From positions 34,304,019 through 34,368,018 of the forward strand of contig CM049306.1 of assembly GCA_026874595.1 (NCBI GenBank): DNA of 64,000 bases, written 5' to 3'. Origin of the DNA: Sipunculus nudus. Its lineage: Eukaryota; Annelida; Sipuncula; Golfingiida; Sipunculidae. Positions 1 through 9,498 of this stretch are shown here, one piece after another; position 1 is the first letter of the stretch; the number at the start of each line of letters is the position of its first letter. Under the pieces are notes generated by a model that saw nothing but the letters and a program-made list of their open reading frames with translations, searched no databases and was not told where the DNA came from. Position numbers and translations under genes: made by a program.

Positions 1-459
1 TTCTCGTTGTCTTGTTGTTCTCCTTCTGTTTGTTTCCTTCTGCTTGACACTTGACTTCTTCTGACTGCTCATTCTTTCCTTGCTCTTTCTTTTCTTCTCT
101 GCCATATAAAGCCTTTTTTCGTCATTGGTCATATCTTTATATCGCTTTCCATGTGATGAATGTTCGTCAAAAGACGTCCTTCTTCTATGTTTTCTTTTGG
201 CCATAGCCCACTTTTTCCTGCATTTTTTCATCTTTACCTCTGAAGGGACAGTGCCTGAAATAGATAAAACATAAGCTTCTCTTTTTCTTCTGGCATCTTT
301 TGCGAAATATCTTTTATACCCTTCTGGGTCAGATCCATAAAGCTTTCTACGGGATTTAGCAGCAGCACTTCTACCAGTAATAGGTAGTTTTGGTGCCTGT
401 TTTCTACAAGTAACAGTTTTTCTCTGTCTCAGGTTTTTATTACAATCAAACTTCAAACT
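1..459 (-). CDS. Partial basic (Lys/Arg-rich) protein, uncharacterised
   Basis: The minus strand is open for 153 codons, from a TGA at 460-462 to the window edge, so the 3' end lies outside. The first in-frame ATG is well inside (about codon 77), so the upstream part is either an exon reached by splicing or untranslated. The product is strongly basic. It has a segment of the form RRKLYGSDPEGYKRYFAKDA followed by RRKR, then repeated KK/RR clusters and a Ser/Lys/Arg-rich tail. That DPExYxxYxxKDAxRKR pattern recalls uncharacterised basic proteins that are numerous in invertebrate genomes, some linked to mobile elements. I cannot assign a function. No membrane segment or catalytic motif is visible. 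A nuclear or nucleic-acid-binding role is only inference from charge. The long frame in AT-rich DNA and the amino-acid bias make it better than chance. Confidence 0.5.
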
Positions 460-2039
460 TCAGGAGATGAGCCTGTTGTACATGGTCTGCTTTACAATAT
501 TATTACTAAGTGGTCAGAGTCTGAAATGAGATATAGGATTTTTATTACCATACAGTTCGGTGTGCATAAAAAAATATTACACTAAAGTTGTTATACCAAG
601 TAACTTTAGTATAATATTAAAAAATGAAGACTGTGCTGTTGGCAATATAATTAGTTCTTGAGATCACAGTCCCCCAACACCAGCTAAACCACCAGTGCAG
701 TTCAATTCTTGATTTCTAAAACAGAAGCCACTAACACAAGCACATGCACCAAGACAGCAATCTGCAAAGACAAGTGAAGCATTTTTCAAAAACAAATTGA
801 AACCCAAAAGTGGATTGTCAAATATACGGAGAAGACATTTTAGCATTGAAACTGTATTAGTAGTGTCAGTCCAGTATTAAAAAGAGCTGTCCAGAATTAT
901 AATATGTCTGATAAATCTTGATGATGATAGAAATATCTGAGTAAAGGTTATACCCATTTCCGGAGAAGACATCATTTTGACGGACAAGTATACATACTTC
1001 AGATGAATGAATGTCACACATAACTTACAGCCAATGCTAAACTAAGGGTAACTGGGTTGACATGACAATATATATTTCTACAAAATAAGAGTACCCTTTT
1101 CTTAAAGTTTTTCATTTGTGCTGTTTAATACACATTTTAAGATTACATTTCCGGAGATGACAATCTTTGACGGGCAATTAGGCCAATTAGAAAAAGGTAT
1201 AGGAAATTCCACCATCGATCATTAGTCCTAAACTTTTGACACCATCAGACAGTATAGTTTCTGTAGTGATATAAACACCATTCCCAAGGCCAGTTTTCAG
1301 TCTCCAATTTTATTTGTGATGGATTGAATTAAGCATTTTACAGAGTGAAACATGCTTTTGTCAAAAATATGACCATTAAACAGTCGTGTAGAAAATATTT
1401 TTACTTCTTCACAAAAGAAATTTTCGCTGCAGGTCTTCCGTCTCAAGTACGTCAAATCCACATGCATTAGACTCAGGATGGGCCATTTTTTTATCCTACA
1501 GGATAGCTTATAATCCCCCACATCAGTTTGGTACCCTGATTGTGAAACAGCTCATATAGGACTGAATGCACTTTACACACAACTCAGTGAATCGAACAAT
1601 GTTACATCCCGGTGTCACGTGTGCGTGTTGCAATTACACTTTGTACTTAATCAGCAGCACGTCTTGTGGTCATATGATTAAAAACAGAGTAAACAAAGAG
1701 TAAACAAACAGAGTAAACAGTGCCGTATACTGTCATAACGGACTCGGCGTTTATTTATGTGTATCATCAGTGTATTAGCATGTGGAGCGCCTCTCCAGAG
1801 GATGAAAGTACCTTCTCTCTTTAATTTATTGATTTGTTTTGTTAACACATGTCTTAGTCCTTTTTGGAGTGTACGTGTGCAAGGATTCAGCCAGTTGGTT
1901 TAACAGTTCAAAGACTCCGTACGTTCACATCTTTACCGGTGTGTGACAGTGACACAACAATATGTATCTGGTAAAAGTCGATTATGAAAACAGTTCCTTT
2001 ATCGGTGTTAACAAGTACACAAGAGGTCAAAGATTAGTG
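460..2039. other. No gene seen
   Basis: AT-rich with only short open frames. Two imperfect copies of TTTCCGGAGA(A/T)GACA occur at 957-971 and 1148-1162, perhaps remnants of an old repeat. Confidence 0.5.
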
Positions 2040-2260
2040 AGAAAATAGTTTTCTTATACCAGATCAAGAGCAAGCAGACATATCATATTGCATCTCTAGC
2101 TGTTTCCTCTTATTTTTTCTGCCGTCGACAGAGTTTTATTTTTCTGACATTTCCGGATATAACATAAACCATAACACGATACTCCCGGGGGATCGAGCGA
2201 CAGACCGGCGCCTTTACTAATTCATTTACAGTCAGTCGCTGAACTAAAGGAGTTCTGACT
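2040..2260 (+). repeat. Divergent dispersed repeat, copy 1
   Basis: It shares an ordered set of words with 3085-3285: a GACATAT start, GCTGTTTCCTC, a T-rich TTTTTCT stretch, GGATATAA, CATAA and GGCGCC. The two copies are about 1 kb apart in the same orientation and diverged. Family unknown. Confidence 0.4.
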
Positions 2261-2514
2261 TTATGCTACTTGTGAAGTTGTTTGAGTGCATTCCAGCAAT
2301 GGGCAGCGTTTTATAAAGATCACCCCTTAAATATAATTATCTTTTGACTGTCAGTCTCAAGTTACTTTAATCATTCATCATTTGAGAATCCCCACCGAAG
2401 TATTTGCATCATTAATGGTCTTTGAAACTGAAGTGTACACTGTGCATTTGTTTTAAAATGCTGTAATTAATAATTAATAGATGTATCGGTATGAACATTG
2501 CAAGCTACCCCTCC

Positions 2515-2615
2515 CTTCTTAGCTCAACCGGCCTCAGGCCCGATGACCTTTTGCTAGGGCGAAGGGCGTCCGGTGTTCGTTCGTCCGGCGTTAGTTCGAC
2601 AATTCACAAAAAATT
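2515..2615 (+). repeat. Dispersed GC-rich repeat (GGCCTCAGGCCCGATG family)
   Basis: A GC-rich island in AT-rich DNA: GGCCTCAGGCCCGATG, then GCGAAGGGCGTCCGGTG and GACAATTC. The same order of words occurs inverted at 24963-25070. Short GTCCG-rich repeats of this look are common in marine invertebrates; this family attribution is from memory. Confidence 0.5.
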
Positions 2616-2779
2616 ATTCTGCCCCTTTATTTCTTGACCGATCCTGATTGTGTTTGTTTTTTTCAGATGGGGCATGAAGGTCGAATGATAATGTTTTATT
2701 GGTTATACAAACAGCAAACTGTTATAAATAAGTATAATACATCAGTTATACATTAGCATTAACATATTTAAACATTCCC

Positions 2780-2783
<4 letters not shown>

Positions 2784-2829
<46 letters not shown>
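2784..2829. repeat. (AT)n microsatellite
   Basis: Uninterrupted AT dinucleotide tract. Confidence 0.95.
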
Positions 2830-2830
<1 letters not shown>

Positions 2831-3084
2831 TGGAATATTAAAGAAAATACCAATTTAATATACGGTATTCCCTTTCATGGTAAAGGACATAAATAACAGT
2901 GTCTTGAGCAGCTGTACAGTAATGTAAGATCTCTGGCCGAGGAGACCTCGCAAAAAAACTAACGTACACTTCCACCTAAGAAGTGCTTACTTCACGCCAT
3001 TTTCGAGGGACTCTGATCACGTGTCACCAAGGGCTGTTAAGAACTCGGTAGGAGGCCATAAGGCTACGAGGAATGTGTTTTTCT

Positions 3085-3285
3085 TGTTACAGTTTATGAA
3101 CAGGGGGACATATGATATTGGATTTCTTGCTGTTTCCTCCTATACTTTTTCTTCCTATGACGTGTTGTCGTTTTTCTGTCAGTGTTGGATATAAAGCCAT
3201 AAAGTATCGCGGCTAAACACGAGACGTGGAGGATAAAGCGGCGCCCAGGATATTCCGGCCATTAACAACCAGCCGTAGAAATACA
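3085..3285 (+). repeat. Divergent dispersed repeat, copy 2
   Basis: Matches 2040-2260 in word order (GACATATGATATTGGAT, GCTGTTTCCTCC, TTTTTCTGTCAG, GGATATAAAGCCATAA, GCGGCGCCC) with many substitutions. Confidence 0.4.
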
Positions 3286-3358
3286 AGAATTTATTTCTGT
3301 TTGTTGACTTTTTTCTCTGTAGCTTCTTTAAGTATTAACTAACGATCAGCATATCTGC

Positions 3359-3380
3359 TGAGAGAGAGAGAGAGAGAGAG
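3359..3380. repeat. (GA)n microsatellite
   Basis: About ten GA units. Confidence 0.9.
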
Positions 3381-3539
3381 CACATATCTCCCTAGTGCAA
3401 CTTTTATCCGCCCGTCTAAAGCTAAGATTCCAATCATGGAATGCGGATATGGCTTTGGGAATACGGATAAAAATCGAAATTGCTTGATTAAATATAGTGA
3501 TGTTCCGTATGCTCGGATCCGGCATGCGGAATGCGTATA

Positions 3540-3604
3540 TACATAGGCGGCGAAACCGGGGGGCCCGCGGGGGCCGGGCCCCCCTAATGAAATAGTATAT
3601 ATAT

Positions 3605-3652
<48 letters not shown>

Positions 3653-3868
3653 TATTATTGAGTATTTGCATATAGTATATATTTATATATATATTTTCCG
3701 CTTGGGCGCTTCGCGGCCCCAGTCCTTGGAGTACGATATATACATGGCCGCAGCCAAAGTTGATATATTCTGTGTCAAAAGGGGTGTCCCCCTCCCACAC
3801 CCTCCCCAGTCGGTGATTTCCCCCCTCAAATCCGCTTATTGTCCCCTGCCATTTGGGTCGCCAACGGC
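3540..3868. repeat. GC-rich repeat fragments around an (AT)n core
   Basis: A GC-rich block (GGGGGGCCCGCGGGGGCCG, 3557-3586) borders a (TA)n tract at 3595-3650. A further block with GGGCGCTTCGCGGCCCC lies near 3704. Open frames reading poly-Tyr-Ile across the tract are artefacts. This looks like a decayed, probably hAT-type, non-autonomous element, but I could not pair both ends. Confidence 0.3.
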
Positions 3869-3869
3869 C

Positions 3870-3922
<53 letters not shown>
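3870..3922. repeat. (AT)n microsatellite at the truncated 5' end of the Penelope-like element
   Basis: The AT tract ends exactly where the reverse-transcriptase frame begins. Confidence 0.95.
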
Positions 3923-3926
<4 letters not shown>

Positions 3927-5019
3927 AATTTGGTGAAAATGCTCTAGGCCTGTATCGAGATGACGGCTTAGGTTGTTTCCCCAACATGTCTGGACCCAAA
4001 GCAGACAGCACCCGTAAGAAAATGATCAAACTCTTTTCCAATGTTGGGTTAAAAATTACCATTGAAACTAACCTGACCTGCACCGATTTCTTAGACGTAA
4101 CATTTGACCTCCAAAATGACATCTTCTACCCTTACAGAAAACCGAACAATGACCCGCTCTATATCCACGCACAATCCAATCACCCCCCAGCTATTATTAG
4201 ACAGATACCTATGATGATCAGCAAGCGTGTATCTGACAACTCATGCAATGAAGAGCTATTTATGAAAGCCAAACCCATGTTTGACAAAGCTTTAGCGAAA
4301 AGCGGGTTCTCAGAAAGCTTAAAATATGTTGAACCTACAGTGAAAAGCAAAAGAAACAGGAAAAGAAAAATAATATGGTTCAATCCCCCTACAGCCGTCA
4401 TGTAAAAACCAACATTGGCAGACAATTCATGAAACTAGTTGACAAACACTTCCCTAAACATCACAGTTACCAGAGGTTATTCAACAGGAACAATTTGAAA
4501 ATCAGCTATAGCTGTCTACCCAACATGTCTAACCTGATCAGCAAACATAATATGAGGGTTTTAAATACTGACAATGCTGTACCTCAAAAACAATGTAACT
4601 GCCGTAAAAAAGACGAATGTCCTATGAATGGTCAGTGTCAGCTGAAATGCATTGTCTATAAGGCAACAGTTAGAACAGACAATGACGAGGAACACTACAT
4701 AGGGTGTGCTGAAGGTGATTTCAAGACAAGATACAGTAACCACCAGCAATCCTTTCGTAACAGATCCCACGCTAAAAATACTGAACTGTCTAAACACATT
4801 TGGTTACTAAAAGACAACAATATCAATTACAAGCTCTCCTGGGAAATATCTGCCAAGGCAGCACCTTTTTCCTGTGGGACAAGGAAATGTGATCTCTGCT
4901 TGTCTGAAAAGCTACTTATAGCAACGGCCCCCCCTGGATCATTGTTGAACTCAAGAGCTGAAATTCTCTCTAAGTGCCGCCACCAAAACAAATTCACTCT
5001 GAAATGTTTTAAAATCTAG
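3923..5019 (+). pseudogene. Penelope-like retroelement, 3' part: RT palm to thumb plus GIY-YIG endonuclease
   Basis: Two overlapping frames encode the C-terminal half of a Penelope-like polyprotein, which copies RNA to DNA and nicks target DNA. The first frame begins at the AT tract with the RT catalytic motif YRDDG (3953-3967) and continues through thumb-like sequence (LEVTF-type FLDVTF, RKPNNDPLY, SNHPP). It shifts by one base at a run of five C (4385-4389). The second frame (from 4375) continues to a stop at 5017-5019. It carries a CxC-x5-C-x5-C cluster (residues 74-88), IVY (93-95), YIG (108-110), Arg119, His123 and Glu137, as expected for the zinc-linked GIY-YIG domain of this class. The RT fingers and most of the palm are absent. 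One clear frameshift and otherwise intact frames suggest a fairly recent, dead-on-arrival copy. Confidence 0.85.
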
Positions 5020-5617
5020 CATTCATACTAATTTCTACGTGCCCGCTCATCTCCCCCTACCCCCACCACGAGGATCCGCTGGGCAGACTCATCTGTTCAG
5101 GTGGTTGCTCTCCCACTGCTGGCTCGTGGAGTCCATTGGATGACAGGAAAGTCCTACTTTATCCTGGTCTAAGGGGCTTCACGAGTATGAGTATGAGTAT
5201 AGTACATTTGCCTTTTATATGCCTTTTATATTCCTTTTTATATTCCTTTTCATGTTGTATATTTGCCTTTTGAATTGTATATTTTCATAGTATATGTGTA
5301 TTGTATATTTATATCATATGTGTATACTACTGAAATGTTACTGTACCCAGGACCCTATTAAATATCAGCTTACTTGCTAATGGGCTTCCTGGTAAAATAT
5401 CTTTGTATTAATTGTAAACATTAAAACCACAATAAACCTCTGTGCCCTGTTATGTTCCAGTATAGCACGTGTACCCCGCCCAATCCTATTGTGCCCCCGA
5501 GGACAATAGGATCAGTGTCAGTCATTAAATGTTCCCCCCAATACGCACAAAGCATAATCTCGTAATCTCGTAAAGTCTCGGCTTTTCAAACCACGCCGTT
5601 AGCTTCATTCTAACCAC
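5020..5617 (+). other. Probable 3' untranslated/terminal region of the Penelope-like element
   Basis: Non-coding sequence between the GIY-YIG stop and the hammerhead motif. It includes GAGTAT repeats at about 5187-5206 and repeated CCTTTTATATT words near 5210-5250. No open frame of note. Confidence 0.45.
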
Positions 5618-5665
5618 ATTCACCTGATGATCGGGTCGCATCCCGTGAAACAGACTGTTGTGAAT
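5618..5665 (+). ncRNA. Hammerhead ribozyme, type I, minimal
   Basis: All core elements are in order. Stem I 5' strand ATTCAC (5618-5623) is followed by CTGATGA (5624-5630). Stem II pairs CGGG (5632-5635) with CCCG (5642-5645) over a six-base loop. GAA is at 5647-5649. A three-pair stem III (ACA 5650-5652 with TGT 5656-5658, loop GAC) is followed by cleavage base T5659 (GUU site). Stem I 3' strand GTGAAT (5660-5665) is perfectly complementary to the 5' strand. Very short stem III is typical of hammerheads carried by Penelope-like elements, which fits the neighbouring element. A U-U apposition at 10.1/11.1 could weaken activity. Confidence 0.75.
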
Positions 5666-5696
5666 TAACAGTGTTGTTTTTCTTCAGAGTTATACC

Positions 5697-5725
5697 GCTC
5701 TGGCCTAGTCTGTAGGCCAAAGAGC
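5697..5725 (+). other. Strong hairpin downstream of the hammerhead
   Basis: GCTCTGGCCTA pairs with TAGGCC, an AA bulge, then AGAGC, over a GTCTG loop. It lies 32 bases after the ribozyme and may belong to the same element terminus. Confidence 0.55.
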
Positions 5726-5751
5726 ACTTTACATCGGAGAGTAACACTACC

Positions 5752-5860
<109 letters not shown>

Positions 5861-6042
5861 TCTACTATTGCCCCCCCCCATGAAAATTTGGTTTCAATGC
5901 CGCCAATGGTATACGAAATAACGAAACGCTTAAATGCCACATAAAGGAAATATAGCAATCATGCTGCCGCACAGGTAGGTCCGGCCTATATGAAATATCT
6001 CAACACGCTTGTCACATTCCGCGTGCCGATACCGCTTTCAGC

Positions 6043-6048
6043 ATGCCG
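6043..6048. repeat. Target-site duplication ATGCCG (left)
   Basis: ATGCCG directly abuts the left terminus TGTTACGT and is repeated at 9493-9498 after the right terminus ACGTAACA. Confidence 0.7.
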
Positions 6049-6301
6049 TGTTACGTGCCCTATTATAATAACGTCCCCTATTGTAATAATTATTACATTA
6101 GGGGTTACAAATGAGCTGTTTCTCGTAACCCCTATTGTAATAACGTGCATTATTGTTATAATTATTACATTAGGGGTTGTATTTGCAACCCCAATTGTAA
6201 TAACATTTTTATTACATTAGGGGTTGCGGTTGCAATGTTTTTTGCACACCATCTTTGGTAAAAAAATGCGAATTCAGTGGAACAACGTATATATCGATAC
6301 C
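6049..6301 (+). repeat. Left terminal inverted repeat of the foldback-like element
   Basis: Starts TGTTACGTGCCC and ends near TATCGATACC. It contains alternating CCCCTATTGTAATAA and TTATTACATTAGGGG blocks, so it can also fold on itself. Confidence 0.8.
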
Positions 6302-6519
6302 TTTGATCGTGATAATATAAATAATTTGTCTTCAGCAAAGTATATCCGTATGTTAGTGCGATACTGTAATGGTACGTTTTTATGATTTGTTTTTAAAGTA
6401 TACAGTATAAATGACTATTGTATTTTAAATTGATGATCATTTATTTATTATATTGATTTTAAACGGGGTTGTGTATAAATTGCATGTATGTAGTACACAT
6501 AATAGTGCTGACCCTTCAT

Positions 6520-7790
6520 TCATTACAACAGGCAACATTTTTATAATTATTCATTAATGACTGTACTATTTTGTTCTACATTATCTAGGAATGACAATTA
6601 TTAAGACTTTTTTTGTATGTCGTCAGTTTGGACACGTAATGAAAAGTATATGTTTACACTTAATGATCAACATAACTTAATCAAATAACTTTAAGTTCCT
6701 CAATTATTTTATTACAATAGGCAACGTTATAACAAAAGTGTTTTGGCCAAAGTAACCCCTATCGTAATAAAGTTCGTTATTGTAATAGCCATTCAATAAC
6801 TGATGTCATTTACAATATAAAAAGGGTATTTTAATATTTCCTTAAATGAAACTGTTGTTAGGTGTGCTGCTACCAATATGTCTATAAATCATAACTGTTC
6901 ATATAGTATCACCCTTGTACTAAAAAATATCTATAATATTTTTCTAGCTTTAATCATTATTACAATAGGCAAAGTTATTACAAAAGTGGTGATCCGAGTA
7001 ACCCCTATTGTGATAAAGTTCCTTATTGTAATAACCACTTAATTACATGTGCCATTTACGGTATAAAAGGTGTTTTAATATTTATTAAAATGTCATAATT
7101 GTATGGTTTTCAAATGCTAAAATGTCTGTAAATTATAACTGTTCTTAATGTATCTCCATGTACTACAAAAATATCCATAAGATTTTCCTGGCACAAATTT
7201 TATTACAATAGGCAAAGTTATTACGATTGTGGTGAGGTAAGAGTAACCCCTATTGTAATAAAGTTCCTTAATGTAATAACCACTTAATTACATGTGTCAT
7301 TTACGGTATAAAAGGTGTTTTAAAATTTATTAAAATGTCTCCATTGTATGGTTTTCAAATGCTAAACTGTCTGTAAATTATAACTGTTCTTAATGTATCT
7401 CCATGTACTACAAAAATATCCATAAGATTTTCCTGGCACAAATTTTATTACAATAGGCAAAGTTATTACAATAGTGGTGGGGTCAGAATAACCCCTATTG
7501 TAATAAAGTTCCTTACTGTAATAACCACTTAATTACATGTGTCATTTACGGTATAAAAGGTGTTTTAATAAGTGTTAAAATGCAACAATTCCTTGATTAA
7601 CAAATGCTAAAATGTCTGTAAATTATAACTGTTCTTAATGTATCTCCATGTACTACAAAAATATCCATAAGATTTTTCCTGCATACATTTTTATTACAAT
7701 AGGCAACGTTATTACAAGAGTGGTCGGGTCCGAGTAACCCCTATTGTAATAAAGTTCCTTAATGTAATAACCACTCAATTATTCATGCTA
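6520..7790 (+). repeat. Internal tandem array of ~245 bp units
   Basis: The anchor word TATTACAATAGGC starts at 6710, 6958, 7201, 7446 and 7692 (spacings 248, 243, 245, 246). A decayed partial unit lies near 6520. Each unit pairs TTATTACAATAGG with a downstream CCCCTATTGTAATAA and a second copy before AACCACTTAATTAC. The rest of the unit (ACGGTATAAAAGGTG, TGTCTGTAAATTATAACTG, CATGTACTACAAAAATATC) is well conserved, suggesting recent expansion or homogenisation. Confidence 0.85.
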
Positions 7791-7794
7791 TTAA

Positions 7795-8100
7795 CTGTAA
7801 AGGTACTCTAAACGGTACCCGTATTGAGATATAAAGGAGGTGAGATTCCTCACGATCGTTATGTGTAGCGATTTTTTTAAGTTTCCGGATTGTACCCAGG
7901 AGCAACACATAGAAAAAATGCATGCTGCTGGTTTATAGAAAATCTCTCCACACGCCACATGCCATATTCCATACATAAGGAATCTTAAAACGTTACATCT
8001 GAGGAAATAAGCCCTCGAAACATGTCCAAGTCGAGTTTTTGGGCCCATCTCCGATGGGGGTTGGGGGAGCCTAAGTCATTTACTTTCTTATAACAACAGC
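7795..8100. other. Non-repeat filler inside the foldback-like element
   Basis: No convincing gene. A GAGGAAATAAGCCCTC hairpin followed by GAAAC lies near 7999-8020 and loosely resembles termini of Penelope-like elements, but it does not form a proper hammerhead. Confidence 0.3.
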
Positions 8101-8263
8101 GCCAAGGACTTTAACGTACAATATTTCGAGTATGTTTTAAGTAATAGGAATAAAAAAAGGAACAGAGCCATGGTAAAAAAGAAAATGTGTTTACTGTTTA
8201 ATCAGCAGATACTTGCTTTCACGTTGGTCGATGGTCTTGAAGTGGAAGAGTCAGTGTAAAGGA

Positions 8264-8267
8264 TATA

Positions 8268-8321
<54 letters not shown>

Positions 8322-8348
8322 TATATATATATATTTATATATATATAT
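8264..8348. repeat. (AT)n microsatellite
   Basis: AT units with AAAT and TTTAT interruptions, inside the foldback-like element. Confidence 0.95.
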
Positions 8349-9238
8349 CCAGACATACATACATGGGAAAATTAGACACAGACACAATACAAATATTGTG
8401 TATAATATATATATTTGTATATAATATATATAGTGTCTGTGTCTGAAAAGGTTTATTTTTCCATGTTTTCACGTAAATCTCGAGTGATTTGACACCATAT
8501 AGGAGAAATTTAGCGACGGGTCTGTCGCAGCGCCATCTATCAGAAACAACACCAGGGTATCCACAGGGTGAACTCGGTCCATGAGAGCCCACACGCAGAC
8601 CTCCTGCCGAACTCAAGCGCAACTTTCAAATTCCAAGGGGGGAAATTATGTCAATCTCAATAACCTAACAATCTGTATGGTTATTACTCAGAACAGGGGT
8701 GTAACAGTGAAATGTATGAACACCTGTTTGTTACTAACCTATATATGACACACAGCAATAGTCTAATACCGTGGTTATTACATTACTGGACGTTATTACA
8801 ATTTGGGCTGCCCGGTTCAACCTGTATTGTAATAAAGTGCCTATTGTAATAATTGACCATGATACTATTGTCCACAAATAACAAAATAGTTCTTAATTGG
8901 AATAAAATGAAAATAAAAAATAATTTCCAGAATAAAGCAATAATTGTCTTAAAATTATCCGTTCATATTATCCGGCTTTTTTTTTTTATTTAGATATATT
9001 ACTTATATGATATATAACATTAATTATAGTATAATTCATATATAACATATAATGTTATATTAATAATAATTTAATTGACGGGCAAAGGCGGCGATTCACT
9101 AGCCTCTCGACAGTATTTAACAGTTAATCACTGTAACATTAAGTGTTTGTTTAAATCACAAATGTAATTTGGTCAAGGGATAATATTCATGAACGATGAT
9201 ATTTTATAACATTATTAATTACAATTTACATGTCTATA

Positions 9239-9492
9239 GGTATCGATTTGTATGTGGTATCACAGTATTCACATATTTTTTACCAAATCTGGTGTGCAAA
9301 AACCATTGCAACCGCAACCCCTAATGTAATAAAAATATTATAACAATAGGGGTTGCAAATACAACCCCTATTGTAATAATTATAACAATAGTGCACGTTA
9401 TTACAATTGGGGTTGTGGGAAACAGCTTATTTGTAACCCCTAATGTAATAATTATTACAATAGGAGACGTTATTACAATAGGGGACGTAACA
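9239..9492 (-). repeat. Right terminal inverted repeat of the foldback-like element
   Basis: Complement of 6049-6301 with scattered substitutions, ending ACGTAACA next to the ATGCCG duplication (9493-9498). Confidence 0.8.
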
Positions 9493-9498
9493 ATGCCG
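9493..9498. repeat. Target-site duplication ATGCCG (right)
   Basis: Matches 6043-6048 exactly. Confidence 0.7.

Larger units (their letters stand above)
6049..9492. mobile_element. Foldback-like non-autonomous DNA element, 3444 bp
   Basis: The ends are inverted copies of each other: 6049-6301 and the complement of 9239-9492 align over ~253 bp at roughly 90% identity. They begin TGTTACGT and end ACGTAACA, with ATGCCG duplicated outside. No transposase-like open frame is present. The ends and interior are built from one 15-base word, TTATTACAATAGGGG and its complement, occurring more than 20 times with variants. The interior has a ~245 bp tandem array, a further inverted pair near 8775-8860 and an (AT)n tract. 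A 6-bp duplication with long inverted ends does not fit Tc1, hAT or PIF. Other superfamilies with 6-bp duplications exist, but the termini match none I can name. Movement in trans is inferred. Confidence 0.75.

Noticed and set aside
3339-4122. Open frames with long Tyr-Ile stretches
   Set aside because: They arise from reading (AT)n microsatellites. The same applies at 5665-5958, 8213-8446, 16334-16913, 41333-41560 and 47773-48308.
6707-7790. CRISPR-like regular repeats
   Set aside because: The units are ~245 bp with conserved whole sequence, not short repeats with unique spacers, and the setting is eukaryotic.
7990-8025. Second hammerhead candidate (CTGAGGA ... CGAAAC)
   Set aside because: The only good pairing uses the core bases themselves (GAGG with CCTC). 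There is no stem II or stem III and no matching stem I.
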